28,302 nt of DNA from Ruminococcaceae bacterium UBA6434. Lineage in GTDB: Bacteria > Bacillota > Clostridia > Oscillospirales > Acutalibacteraceae. Shown here piece after piece: positions 7,750 through 16,561 of this stretch. The stretch is taken from positions 38,509-66,810 of the forward strand of contig DJOQ01000039.1 of NCBI GenBank assembly GCA_002437245.1. Reading direction: 5' to 3'. Numbering within the stretch: the stretch's first letter is position 1; each line of letters opens with the position of its first letter. The notes beneath the pieces are model-generated. The model ran no database searches, was not told where the DNA came from, and saw only the letters and a program-made list of their open reading frames with translations. Both the position numbers and the translations under genes were made by a program.

Positions 7750-8319
7750 ATGATTAAAATAAGACCTTTGGAAAAACAGGATATTCCCTCTGCCGAATAT
7801 ATATGTTTAATAACCGCGGCACGGAAAATTAAGGACACCCCCAAAAAAGCTCTTTGCACCCTTTTAATGTATAACCGCTGTTATACGAGAACCCAAAAGA
7901 GCAGCTGCTTTGTCGCCGAAAACGAAAGCGGCAGGGTCGTAGGGTACATTCTCTGTGCCGAGAGCTTGCCGAAATATCTCAAAAGCTTTTTCGGCACGGA
8001 GCTGCAAGAGATATTCAGGACAAGCTTTATATCGGGTATCGCATCATTTTTTGAGGCTGTCTCCCCTGCCGTATTTTCAGTCAAATACCCCGCTCATCTG
8101 CACATAGACATTTTACCGGAGTATCAGGGGCAAAAGGTCGGAACAGAGCTGATGTCCACCCTTAAAGAAAAGCTTATAAGCGATAATATAAAGGGCGTTA
8201 TGCTTTGCACCGGAAATGGCAATGTACGTGCTGTTGAATTTTACAAAAAGAACGGCTTTAAAGTGATATTTAAGCTTTTCGGCGCCGTATTTATGGGGCT
8301 TAATTTACCCCGGTCGTAA
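7750..8319 (+). CDS. GNAT-family N-acetyltransferase
   Basis: The protein has 189 residues with the GNAT fold: an N-terminal MIKIRPLEKQD strand-turn, the acetyl-CoA pyrophosphate loop in motif A (HIDILPEYQGQKVGTELM, about 118-135) and motif B (NVRAVEFYKKNGF, 158-170). It starts 26 bp after mnmA with GGTGA upstream, so it is probably the third gene of the nadA-mnmA transcript. The acyl acceptor (small molecule, protein N-terminus or other) cannot be predicted. A cysteine- and Lys-rich insert between residues 24 and 53 is not typical of small GNATs. Confidence 0.85.
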   Translation: MIKIRPLEKQDIPSAEYICLITAARKIKDTPKKALCTLLMYNRCYTRTQKSSCFVAENESGRVVGYILCAESLPKYLKSFFGTELQEIFRTSFISGIASFFEAVSPAVFSVKYPAHLHIDILPEYQGQKVGTELMSTLKEKLISDNIKGVMLCTGNGNVRAVEFYKKNGFKVIFKLFGAVFMGLNLPRS

Positions 8320-8355
8320 TTGTCAAAAAAAGTCGCAAAATTTTTTTAAAATTGC

Positions 8356-8384
8356 TTGACACAAAGGGTAACCTTTGCTATAAT
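8356..8384 (+). promoter_or_regulatory. Perfect consensus promoter of tRNA-Leu
   Basis: TTGACA, exactly 17 bases and TATAAT match the sigma-A consensus at all 12 positions, as expected for a stable-RNA gene. The spacer contains a dyad, AAAGG-GTAA-CCTTT. Confidence 0.92.
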
Positions 8385-8418
8385 ATTCACCGTCGCAAGA
8401 AAAGCGACACTACGGTTT

Positions 8419-8502
8419 GCGAGCGTGGCGGAATCGGCAGACGCGCACGTTTGAGGGGCGTGTGGTAATCCCGTATGGGTTCAAGTCCCATCGCTCGCAC
8501 CA
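8419..8502 (+). tRNA. tRNA-Leu(GAG)
   Basis: This is an 84-nt class II tRNA. The acceptor arms GCGAGCG (8419-8425) and CGCTCGC (8492-8498) pair fully. The anticodon stem CACGT/GCGTG encloses the loop TTGAGGG with anticodon GAG at 8453-8455, which reads CUC and CUU. A short variable arm around GG-TAAT-CC and the T-arm ATGGG-TTCAAGT-CCCAT follow. Discriminator A and a genome-encoded CCA (8500-8502) complete it. The class II variable arm and discriminator A agree with leucine identity. The gene stands alone with its own promoter and terminator. Confidence 0.96.
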
Positions 8503-8505
8503 AAA

Positions 8506-8537
8506 ACGACAAATCTCTTTTGAGATTTGTCGTTTTT
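8506..8537 (+). terminator. Terminator of tRNA-Leu
   Basis: ACGACAAATCTC, the loop TTTT and GAGATTTGTCGT form a perfect 12-bp stem followed by a T-rich run. It begins four bases after the tRNA CCA. Confidence 0.93.
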
Positions 8538-8611
8538 ATTTTTGTCTTTTATTTGATTACCGTTTTGTAAGTTTATGCGGCATTTGCCGGGAGAAATAAC
8601 CAAGTTACAAA

Positions 8612-8653
8612 CAAAAGACCGCAGAGAGCGTATTTGCTTTCTGCGGTCTTTTG
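8612..8653. terminator. Bidirectional terminator (valS-peptidase operon end)
   Basis: CAAAAGACCGCAGAGAGC pairs with GCTTTCTGCGGTCTTTTG across a 6-base loop, with one G-T pair. It ends the minus-strand valS-peptidase operon. GGGTTTTT follows on the plus strand, so it can also act as a backup for the tRNA transcript. Confidence 0.85.
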
Positions 8654-8669
8654 GGTTTTTAATAAAAGA

Positions 8670-10136
8670 TTATTCCTTTGACATATACTTTATGTAACGC
8701 TTAAAGAATTTAAGTGCGCCCTCCATGCAGTCCACGGGGATTCTCTCGTTTGTGGCATGGGTCAAAAGAAGATATTTTGTATCAACCTCAAACGGGGCGA
8801 AACGATAAATGCAATCACAGATATTCTCATAGTGATATGAGTCTGTGCCGCCCATAACAAGATACGGTGCAACTATATAGCTATTGTCGGTACGCATACA
8901 AAGCTCTTCAAGAATTTTAAAAGAGCGGCTGTCTGTGGGAGAAACCTTTGACGCCTCTTTGCCCTTGAGCAATTCTATTTCGATATCCTTTTTCTTTACA
9001 ACCTTTTTGATGTGCTCTTTTACGTCCGCAAGAGTGGTTCCGGGCATCATACGGAAGTTTACCGTTATGCTGCTCTTCTGCGGAAGCACGTTGGCTGCGG
9101 GGCTGCCCTCTGCCATCGAAACACCCGTTGTGGTTCTTATAAGCGAAGCCGCAGGCGGGAATTTTTTCATAACAAGAGTAACAATCGGCTTTAAAAGCCA
9201 GAGATTACACGTAACTATTCTCGCGGGATACGATACGCGCTTACCGATTTTAGTAAAGAGGGCATATACAAAGTGAGGCATTTTAGCTTTGAACTGATGT
9301 CCCTCAAGGTCGCGCGTAACCTTGGCTATCTCACCTATTCCCGAATGTACCGGAGGCTGTGACGAATGGCCGCCCTTTGAGCGAACGGTGATTTTATAAT
9401 CGGCATAGCCCTTTTCGGCAATACCTATGCCGGCAAGCTTTGTTTTGAGGATTTTCGGCACATCTACATTGAGTATGGCGCCGCCCTCGTCAATAACGCT
9501 GTCAAGCTTTACTCCGCGCTCTTCGAGGACTGCGGCAATTGAGCCTGCGCCCGAATTTGCGGACGCAACTATTTCCTCATTGTGACCGAAGCAGAGATAA
9601 ACCGTTCTTTCGGGCTTGAAACCCTCTCCGAGAAGAGTCTCGACGGTCTGTATAACCGCGATAAGGTGGTTTTTCATATCGAGCGCGCCGCGTCCCCAAA
9701 TGAATTCGCCGTCGTCATAGCCGTCAAACGCCGGATGCTCCCAATCATTTTCGGTGCCGTCGGCTATCGGAACAACGTCCTGATGGGCAAGCAATGCAAT
9801 AGGCTCAAGGTCGGGGCGTGTGCCCTCCCATGTGAACAAAAGGCTCGCGTCGCTTATTTTCTCGTGCTTCAGGTTCTTGTAAACAAGCGGGAAACGCTCC
9901 TCAAGGAACTCATGGAATTTTTTAAACTCATTCCAATCAACGTCTTTCGGGTCGGGCTGAGATACGGTCTTAAACTTAATCGCATCGCTTAAATTTCGGC
10001 GGTACTCTTTAAGCTGTACCTTTTCATCCTCAAGCGGCTCATAGGTTTTTTTCTTCGGCACCCAAAATATCGCGCGAATAAGTGTTATAACTGTTATCGC
10101 GGCGAGGAAAATGAGTATCCCTATAAAGATTTTCAT
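8670..10136 (-). CDS. Membrane-anchored M20 peptidase, PM20D1/CPS1-like
   Basis: The protein has 488 residues, with an N-terminal hydrophobic anchor (3-24) and then a full M20 zinc-peptidase fold. Metal and catalytic motifs are LLAHQDVVP (H118, D120), WGRGALDMKNH (D153), HNEE (E187-E188), GGHSSQPP in the dimerisation lid region, MGGTDSYHY and HATNERIPV near the end. This set is that of the yeast carboxypeptidase S/PM20D1 branch, whose animal members make and hydrolyse N-acyl amino acids. The bacterial substrate (dipeptides, acylated amino acids or other) is unknown. AAGGAGGT overlaps the valS stop codon and lies 5 bases before the ATG, so translation should be coupled to valS and under its T-box. 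Confidence 0.88.
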   Translation of the reverse strand: MKIFIGILIFLAAITVITLIRAIFWVPKKKTYEPLEDEKVQLKEYRRNLSDAIKFKTVSQPDPKDVDWNEFKKFHEFLEERFPLVYKNLKHEKISDASLLFTWEGTRPDLEPIALLAHQDVVPIADGTENDWEHPAFDGYDDGEFIWGRGALDMKNHLIAVIQTVETLLGEGFKPERTVYLCFGHNEEIVASANSGAGSIAAVLEERGVKLDSVIDEGGAILNVDVPKILKTKLAGIGIAEKGYADYKITVRSKGGHSSQPPVHSGIGEIAKVTRDLEGHQFKAKMPHFVYALFTKIGKRVSYPARIVTCNLWLLKPIVTLVMKKFPPAASLIRTTTGVSMAEGSPAANVLPQKSSITVNFRMMPGTTLADVKEHIKKVVKKKDIEIELLKGKEASKVSPTDSRSFKILEELCMRTDNSYIVAPYLVMGGTDSYHYENICDCIYRFAPFEVDTKYLLLTHATNERIPVDCMEGALKFFKRYIKYMSKE

Positions 10137-10147
10137 ACTTTACCTCC

Positions 10148-12853
10148 TTATTTATTTATAAGCTTATTTAAACTCTCGTCGAGCAATTTCATTTTATCGG
10201 TGTACTCGCTGAGAGCCTTTCTCTGGGCTTCTACCACCTTTTCCGGAGCCTTAGCAACGAAATTGGGATTGTTCAGCTTGCCGTTTACAAAATCTATATC
10301 CTTTTGGAGCTTCTCTTTTTCCTTATTTAGTCTTGCTTTTTCTGCTTCGAAATCAACAAGCTCATCCATCGGGATATAAATTCTTGCGCTTTCGGTGATT
10401 ATGGAAACCGCCTTATCCATACCGTCAAATTTTTCGCCGACGGAAACCTCGCTCGCAGACGCGAGACGCTTAAAGAATTCCGTGCCTTTTTTAAAGGTGT
10501 CGCCGTACGGAGTCTCGATAAACACCTGTGCCTTTTTAGAAGGCGCAACATTCATCTCGGCGCGGCGGTTACGTACCGCTTTTACGGCGGTCATAATTTT
10601 ATTCATCTGCTCCTCTTCCTCGGGGAATGAGAGAGACTCGCTGAATTCAGCCCAGGGAGACAGCATTATCGTATCGCCGTCGTGTGGGAGAGTTTGCCAT
10701 ATTTCCTCGGTTATAAAGGGCATAAACGGATGTAAAAGCTTCAGCGTATTTGACATAACATATACGAGCACCGCTTTAGCCGTCTCTTTTGCCTTTTCGT
10801 CATCGCCGCCGAGACGTATCTTTGAAAGCTCTATATACCAATCGCAGAAAACATCCCATATGAAGTCGTAAAGCTTCTGAACCGCCATACCGAGTTCATA
10901 TTTTTCAAGCGAGTCGGTGACGTCTTTTACGAGGTCGTTGTAAAGGCTGAGAATCCACTTGTCTTCGAGAGCAAGCCCATCGGGAATATGCGGAGCTTTT
11001 TCATCGTCGCCGAGGTTCATCAAAATAAATCTTGCCGCATTCCAGATTTTATTGGCAAAGTTACGGCTCGCCTCAACCCTCTCGTCTGAGAAACGCATAT
11101 CGTTTCCGGGGCTGTTGCCGGTTGCAAGAGTAAATCTGAGCGCGTCCGCTCCGTATTTGTCGATTATCTCAAGCGGGTCAATGCCGTTGCCGAGAGACTT
11201 TGACATCTTTCTGCCCTGAGCGTCTCTTACAAGCCCGTGTATCAAAACCGTGTCAAACGGCGCCTTGCCCGTATATTTAAGCCCCGAGAATATCATACGG
11301 CTTACCCAGAAGCCTATAATATCATAGCCTGTAACAAGCGTATTCGTCGGGTAATAATGCTCAAGGTCGGCGGTCTTTTCGGGCCAACCGAGCGTTGAGA
11401 ACGGCCAAAGTGCCGAGGAGAACCACGTATCGAGCGTGTCGGGGTCCTGTTTTACATTGCTGCTTCCGCAATGGGGGCAAGCCGTAATATCCGTCTTTGA
11501 AACCGTAGTGGCGCCGCAGTCGTCGCAGTACCATGCGGGGATACGGTGACCCCACCAGAGCTGACGCGAAATGCACCAATCTCTTGTGCCGCGCATCCAG
11601 CTCATATAATTCTTTTTAAATCTGTCGGGAACAAATTTGATGTCGCCCTTTTCGACAGCCTCTATTGCGGGTCCCGCGAGGGGTTCCATCTTTACAAACC
11701 ATTGCTTTGACACCATAGGCTCAATATCGGTGTGGCAGCGGTAGCACGTGCCTACGTCATGCTTTAAAGGCTCAATACATTTGATGTATCCGCCGTCCTC
11801 AAGGTCCTTTACTATCGCCTTACGGGCTTCGAGGGTAGTCATACCGGCGTATTTTCCGCAGTCAAGAACCTCGGGCTCATCCTTTGAAGCCTTACCGCTG
11901 CGGCGAAGTTCATCGGCAAATTCCTTATCGGCCTTGCCCGTAAGATGACCGTCGTACGTAAATGTGCGCACAATAGGCAGATTGTGACGAAGTCCTACTT
12001 CAAAGTCGTTGGGGTCGTGTGCCGGAGTTATCTTAACTACGCCCGTACCCTTTGTCATATCCGCGTGCTCATCGCAGACTATCGGTATTTCCTTATTGAG
12101 CAGCGGTAAAATAACATGGCAGCCGTGGAGATGCTTATATCTCGGGTCATCGGCATTTATCGCAACCGCGGTATCGCCGAGCATGGTTTCGGGTCTTGTT
12201 GTGGCAAGCTCAAGCTTTTCTCCCGTCTCCTTTACCGTGTAAAGAAGATGCCAGAAATTGGATTCCTTTTCCTCATATTCAACCTCGGCGTCGGAAATTG
12301 AGGTGTTACAATGCGGACACCAGTTTACCATACGGTTTCCGCGATAAATGAGCCCCTCGTCATAGAGCTGTACAAAAACCTCGCGTACCGCTTTGCTGCA
12401 GCCCTCGTCCAAGGTAAAGCGTTCTCTGTCCCAATCGCAGGAAGAGCCCATTTTTTTGAGCTGCTCTATTATTCTGCCGCCGTACTTTGCTTTCCAGTCC
12501 CATGCGCGCTCAAGGAATTTATCTCTTCCGATGTCCTCTTTGGTTATGCCCTCTTTACGCATAGCCTCTACTATTTTGGCTTCCGTCGCTATTGACGCAT
12601 GGTCTGTGCCGGGAACCCAAAGGGTGTCGTAGCCTGCCATACGGTGATATCTTATCAGTATATCCTGAAGAGTATTATCAAGCGCATGGCCCATATGGAG
12701 CTGACCCGTAATATTGGGAGGCGGAATAACTATTGTATAGGTCTTTTTCCCCTCCTGCCGCTCGGCATGAAAATACTTATGCTCGAGCCATGTCTTGTAA
12801 ATACGATCCTCAACATTTTTGGGGTCGTACTTTTTTGCAAGTTCCTTGCTCAT
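10148..12853 (-). CDS. valS: Valyl-tRNA synthetase
   Basis: ValS is a class I synthetase that charges tRNA-Val. The 901-residue protein is full length for the family. It has the HIGH-type site HMGH (53-56, in PPPNITGQLHMGH), the editing (CP1) domain with TTRPETMLGDTAVA, the KMSKS signature at 549-553, the DALRFTLATG region, the anticodon-binding helices and the C-terminal coiled-coil arm (about the last 65 residues, Lys/Glu-rich) that marks ValS from IleS. Paired Cys motifs (CHTD, CPHC, CDDC) suggest a zinc site. It is preceded by a T-box leader and followed after 11 bp by the M20 peptidase gene. Confidence 0.98.
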   Translation of the reverse strand: MSKELAKKYDPKNVEDRIYKTWLEHKYFHAERQEGKKTYTIVIPPPNITGQLHMGHALDNTLQDILIRYHRMAGYDTLWVPGTDHASIATEAKIVEAMRKEGITKEDIGRDKFLERAWDWKAKYGGRIIEQLKKMGSSCDWDRERFTLDEGCSKAVREVFVQLYDEGLIYRGNRMVNWCPHCNTSISDAEVEYEEKESNFWHLLYTVKETGEKLELATTRPETMLGDTAVAINADDPRYKHLHGCHVILPLLNKEIPIVCDEHADMTKGTGVVKITPAHDPNDFEVGLRHNLPIVRTFTYDGHLTGKADKEFADELRRSGKASKDEPEVLDCGKYAGMTTLEARKAIVKDLEDGGYIKCIEPLKHDVGTCYRCHTDIEPMVSKQWFVKMEPLAGPAIEAVEKGDIKFVPDRFKKNYMSWMRGTRDWCISRQLWWGHRIPAWYCDDCGATTVSKTDITACPHCGSSNVKQDPDTLDTWFSSALWPFSTLGWPEKTADLEHYYPTNTLVTGYDIIGFWVSRMIFSGLKYTGKAPFDTVLIHGLVRDAQGRKMSKSLGNGIDPLEIIDKYGADALRFTLATGNSPGNDMRFSDERVEASRNFANKIWNAARFILMNLGDDEKAPHIPDGLALEDKWILSLYNDLVKDVTDSLEKYELGMAVQKLYDFIWDVFCDWYIELSKIRLGGDDEKAKETAKAVLVYVMSNTLKLLHPFMPFITEEIWQTLPHDGDTIMLSPWAEFSESLSFPEEEEQMNKIMTAVKAVRNRRAEMNVAPSKKAQVFIETPYGDTFKKGTEFFKRLASASEVSVGEKFDGMDKAVSIITESARIYIPMDELVDFEAEKARLNKEKEKLQKDIDFVNGKLNNPNFVAKAPEKVVEAQRKALSEYTDKMKLLDESLNKLINK

Positions 12854-12893
12854 AATTTATCCTCCTGTAAAAAATACAACACTTTTATAAAAA

Positions 12894-13127
12894 TAAAAAA
12901 GCCTCATACTCTCGTATGAGGCGAAATTACCGCGGTACCACTCATTTTGCCGTAAAAACGGCCGCTTTATGCCTTTAACGGAGGCAAACCGTCTTTGCTT
13001 AATACAGTTTCGGCAAAGACGCTCAAAAGCGACGACGGAAAACGCCGCATACCGCTTCGCACCGAACAGCGGCTCTCTTAAAATGCGTATCGCTTCCCTT
13101 AAACTTTTTCAACGCGTTTAAACTATT
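12894..13127 (-). promoter_or_regulatory. T-box riboswitch of valS
   Basis: On the minus strand the leader contains the T-box core TGGTACCGCGG (about 12932-12942) and, after it, the terminator GCCTCATAC-GAGA-GTATGAGGC with TTTTTTATTT. Upstream is a Stem I with the conserved AGAGAG and GGTGCGA elements near 13050-13080. The internal loop bounded by CGCAT/ATGCG and AGCGA/TCGCT contains GTC triplets at 13036-13034 and 13033-13031, and a GTT. All are valine codons, so the specifier agrees with ValS whichever is used. Uncharged tRNA-Val should bind and favour antitermination. This element fills the 12854-13168 gap. Confidence 0.93.
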
Positions 13128-13133
13128 TATAGT

Positions 13134-13162
13134 ATTTTATCATTCCGTACCCGTTATGTCAA
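13134..13162 (-). promoter_or_regulatory. Promoter of the valS T-box transcript
   Basis: On the minus strand, TTGACA (13162-13157), 17 bases and TAAAAT (13139-13134) lie just upstream of the T-box Stem I. It falls only a few bases beyond the stop of the preceding small membrane protein gene. Confidence 0.82.
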
Positions 13163-13168
13163 ACAAAA

Positions 13169-13675
13169 CTATTTGTTTCCCACGGTTATTTTATCTCTGT
13201 ATTCCGATAAGAACAGCCTTATATCGTGGCTTGTATCGGGAGAACCGTTTACGGTGATATTTTCGGCGCCATAGATGAAACGGCTAACCGTATCCACACA
13301 GTCCTCATCCATATTTTCTTTTGTGGTAAACGAAAACTCAAACGGAGTTTTATCTTTATTGGTTACGGTCAGAGTATCGGTCTTTTGATAGAATGTTGGA
13401 TAATATCCGCCCGACGAAGTCGGTACAAGGTCAAACTGATATTTGTTAAAATCATAGAACCATGCGCTTGCCGTACCCTTTACGGTTACATTGTATATTC
13501 CGTCGTACGGTGTGTCGCCCTCGGTTTTGGTGACGGTTATGCTGTTGATTTTAAAGTTTATTTTATGCCATCTGTTTTTATAGAGATTGCAGCCTACAAC
13601 GACGAGCCATACAAATAAAGCCGCGACAAAGATGCCGAGTACGGTAACGGCTGCCTTTTTCTTTTTTGTTTCCAT
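13169..13675 (-). CDS. Small membrane-anchored exported protein, unknown function
   Basis: The protein has 168 residues and is not recognised as a named family. It begins with a short Lys-rich cytoplasmic segment (METKKKK), one hydrophobic helix (about 9-28, with a Cys at 29), then a polar exported domain of about 135 residues. That domain is rich in Thr, Asp and Tyr, with alternating hydrophobics suggesting a beta-sandwich. No catalytic motif is visible. The ribosome-binding site is weak (AAGGAC about 14 bases upstream), so the start is less certain than the frame. It has its own promoter after the PHP gene. Clean length and composition support a real gene. Confidence 0.65.
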   Translation of the reverse strand: METKKKKAAVTVLGIFVAALFVWLVVVGCNLYKNRWHKINFKINSITVTKTEGDTPYDGIYNVTVKGTASAWFYDFNKYQFDLVPTSSGGYYPTFYQKTDTLTVTNKDKTPFEFSFTTKENMDEDCVDTVSRFIYGAENITVNGSPDTSHDIRLFLSEYRDKITVGNK

Positions 13676-13714
13676 TATATATAATACCGTCCTTATTTCC
13701 GTGTAATACTCAAT

Positions 13715-13742
13715 ATTATAATCAAATTCGTCAAAAATGCAA
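13715..13742 (-). promoter_or_regulatory. Likely promoter of the small exported protein gene
   Basis: On the minus strand, TTGCAT (13742-13737), 16 bases and TATAAT (13720-13715) lie between the PHP gene stop and the start at 13675. The -10 box is perfect and the -35 box is partial. Confidence 0.5.
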
Positions 13743-13756
13743 TATTTATATTGTTT

Positions 13757-14470
13757 TTATTGATTTTTAATATAATCTATCAGGGCTTTTGCGCTACACT
13801 CGGGCAGCACAAGCTCGTTTTGCGGTTCGGGAATATCCGAAAGACGGTGCGCGTCGGAATTTACAAAAAGCTTCATATTGCCAAGGCACGGATTTTCAGC
13901 CGAAAGCTTTTTTTCGTCTGCATACCGAGACAGACCCGCCGCTTTGAAAATCGGAGTTTCGGGGAATGCGCCGAGAACAGACAAGATGCTGTAAGAGCTT
14001 CTGTCTATATGCGCCGGGAAACACACGCCGCCGTATGATGAGACCGTTTTTACGATTTCGCTCTCGGTAATATCCGACGCCACGGTCAAAAGCCGTTTTT
14101 CGTACCCTATGATATTGTCCTCTTCGTCAGTTATAATCTGTTCGCCGAATATTTCGGGTCGGTTTTTGACATCGGGCATTTCGCCGTAAACAAAATCCGA
14201 AAAATCCATTGCGGCGTCAAGCGACGGAAAAAGACAGATGTTATGTATCTCCTCGGCGGTGCAAAGCTCCATTCCCGGCACAACGGTAATGCCTGCCGCT
14301 TCGCCGACCTTTACTGCCGCAGGGCAATTAAGACACGAATTATGGTCCGTTACGGCTATCAAATCATATCCGAGAAGCTTCGCTAAATTTACCGCATTAT
14401 ACGGCGTCATATCGTTTTCTCCGCACGGCGACAGGCACGTGTGCATATGAAGATCGACTTTTATAATCAT
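13757..14470 (-). CDS. PHP-domain metal-dependent phosphoesterase
   Basis: The protein has 237 residues. PHP metal-site motifs appear in order: DLHMHT (H8, H10), TDHN (41-44), the Glu in PGMELC (E68), PAHIDRSS in the middle, and NSDAHRLSD near the end. Proteins of this shape hydrolyse phosphate esters with three metal ions, but the substrate of this clostridial branch is not established to my knowledge. The ATG overlaps the stop of the upstream DRTGG gene (ATGA), so it is the last gene of the five-gene hydrogenase-like operon and probably shares its function. Confidence 0.9.
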   Translation of the reverse strand: MIIKVDLHMHTCLSPCGENDMTPYNAVNLAKLLGYDLIAVTDHNSCLNCPAAVKVGEAAGITVVPGMELCTAEEIHNICLFPSLDAAMDFSDFVYGEMPDVKNRPEIFGEQIITDEEDNIIGYEKRLLTVASDITESEIVKTVSSYGGVCFPAHIDRSSYSILSVLGAFPETPIFKAAGLSRYADEKKLSAENPCLGNMKLFVNSDAHRLSDIPEPQNELVLPECSAKALIDYIKNQ

Positions 14471-14793
14471 AGCAGTTTTGAAAGCCGGGCAGAGAGTGAA
14501 AATGCACTTTCGGCAGATGTCAATATGTTAACGCCCTGTTCTTTTGCCTTTTCGAGCGCGTCCTTGTCAAGCGGCGAATTTTCGCAGAGAACTATTGCCG
14601 CACAGTCCGAAAGCACCGCCACCGCCACGGCATTTACGTTGCCCATAACGGTAAACCAGCAGTCGCCGCACTTTGCATGGGACATAACAAAGCTCAGCAA
14701 ATCGCCGCAGTAACCGCCCTTAACCTCTTTTGACGGCTCAGACTCGTTTAAAAACTCCAAACCGAGTTTTTCAGAAATTTCTTTTATGTTCAT
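14467..14793 (-). CDS. DRTGG-domain protein (second copy)
   Basis: This is a 108-residue stand-alone DRTGG domain, a small fold otherwise found between CBS or P-loop domains and thought to bind ligands or mediate assembly. It has the branch-specific core GGYCGDLLSFVMSHAKCGDCWFT in pieces: GGYCGDLLS (27-35) and CGDCWFT (42-48), then VNAVAVAVL. Extra cysteines (C29, C42, C45) could bind metal; this is inference. It lies 12 bp after the hydrogenase-like gene and overlaps the PHP gene by 4 bp. It differs from the first-copy DRTGG protein, so the two are probably distinct subunits. Confidence 0.85.
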   Translation of the reverse strand: MNIKEISEKLGLEFLNESEPSKEVKGGYCGDLLSFVMSHAKCGDCWFTVMGNVNAVAVAVLSDCAAIVLCENSPLDKDALEKAKEQGVNILTSAESAFSLSARLSKLL

Positions 14794-14805
14794 ATTTTCT
14801 CCGTT

Positions 14806-16110
14806 TCACTCGTTTTTCTCCGTCTTTCTGAACGGCGCAGGTATAGGAATATAGTTGTTTTTATCGGTATTTTCACGCGAGAAGAAAACGCAGTCCTCAA
14901 TGGACGCTTTTCCGCGGACTATATCCTCGGCAAGGTCGCTGCAGGACGGTGCTCCGCACGTTCCGCAGTCAAGCCCCGGCAAAGAGTTTTCTATTCTCTT
15001 CATTTCGCCCATTTTTTGCAAAGCCTCGCCCATATCGTCGGAAAGGCGCATAACCGGCAGTTCTTTCAGCGGATTATCCCAGCGCATATACCGCGGCACA
15101 CTTTTTATATCGAGGTGGTTGCACGACACCGGCATATATTTTCTGAGATGCTGTATGCGTGCCTTTGCGACATACGGATTTTCAACCGTCAGCGGTCCTC
15201 CGACGCAACCGCCGGGGCAGGCGTTAAGCTCGATAAAATCAAGGTCCGACAGCTTCTCGTCCTCTATCTCTTCAAGCACCTTTATAACATTTTCTATACC
15301 GTCCGCCGCCAAATAGCGGTCGGTAAAAAGCGCCGCGGCTTCGCCGCCCGACGACGCCCACGAGACGCCTATTATGCCCGAATCGCGCAGCGGCTCGGTC
15401 TTTTCGGTGTTTTCCATTTCGTGCAAAAGAGAGGGGTAAATATCCTTTATGCCGAATACCCCGTCCACATTGGAGCCGTTGTTGCATATAGGCTGTTTTA
15501 TGGCTGTAATTTTTGCCGTACACGGCGTTATAAAAAATATTCCTATATCGGATTTTCGGTATCCCGTATTTTTGACGGCACACTCTCTTGCAAGGCGCGC
15601 CGCCTCCTCCATAGGGGGATTAAAATCAAGCACATTTTCTATAAGATTCGGGAAGCGCACTCTTATGAGCCTTACAACGGCAGGGCACGCCGAAGATATT
15701 ACGGGCTTTTTCCTGCCCGAATGTGACAGTTCGGCTCTTGTGGCTTCGGACACGATTTCGGCGCCCTTTGACACCTCAAATGCATCGTCGAAGCCGAGTT
15801 TTTTAAGCGCGGTCAGCACATAATCGGTATCATCGAGATTATTAAACTGACCGTACAGCGCAGGCGCAGGCAGAGCTATGCGGTACTTGTATTTTTGAAG
15901 TTCGTCAAAGGAATATTTTTCGGCATACTTTGCGTGATGCGGACAAATTCTGATACATTCGCCGCAGTCTATGCACCGCTCCGAAATTATATATGCCTTA
16001 CCGCGGCGTACTCTTATAGCTCCCGTCGGGCAACGCTTTATGCAATTGGTGCATCCCATACACTTATTTTCGTCCAGACGCACGGAATGAAAAAAGCCGC
16101 TCTTTTCCAT
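14806..16110 (-). CDS. [FeFe]-hydrogenase-like iron-sulfur protein
   Basis: The protein has 434 residues from the ATG at 16110, chosen because CGGAG lies 8-9 bases upstream; a frame extension to 16185 would overlap the ATPase gene by 50 bp. The N terminus is a 2[4Fe-4S] ferredoxin (C17/20/23/27 and C46/49/52/56). The middle is the iron-only hydrogenase large domain with all three H-cluster motifs: SSACP (139-143), TPCTAK (195-200) and NACPGGC (296-302). The four H-cluster cysteines remain (C142, C197, C298, C302), but the proton-relay cysteine of the usual TSCCP is Ala (A141), as in putative sensory group C/D enzymes. The C terminus is a further 4Fe-4S domain (C382, C385, C390, C407). A sensing or redox role is more likely than bulk hydrogen production. 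Confidence 0.9.
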   Translation of the reverse strand: MEKSGFFHSVRLDENKCMGCTNCIKRCPTGAIRVRRGKAYIISERCIDCGECIRICPHHAKYAEKYSFDELQKYKYRIALPAPALYGQFNNLDDTDYVLTALKKLGFDDAFEVSKGAEIVSEATRAELSHSGRKKPVISSACPAVVRLIRVRFPNLIENVLDFNPPMEEAARLARECAVKNTGYRKSDIGIFFITPCTAKITAIKQPICNNGSNVDGVFGIKDIYPSLLHEMENTEKTEPLRDSGIIGVSWASSGGEAAALFTDRYLAADGIENVIKVLEEIEDEKLSDLDFIELNACPGGCVGGPLTVENPYVAKARIQHLRKYMPVSCNHLDIKSVPRYMRWDNPLKELPVMRLSDDMGEALQKMGEMKRIENSLPGLDCGTCGAPSCSDLAEDIVRGKASIEDCVFFSRENTDKNNYIPIPAPFRKTEKNE

Positions 16111-16135
16111 CGCAGTTACTCCGTATTTATAAAAA

Positions 16136-16557
<422 letters not shown>

Positions 16558-16561
<4 letters not shown>

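Noticed and set aside
15016..15726. A 236-codon plus-strand frame opposite the hydrogenase-like gene
   Set aside because: It is a shadow of a gene with clear Fe-S motifs. It is rich in Arg/Tyr/His without domain structure.
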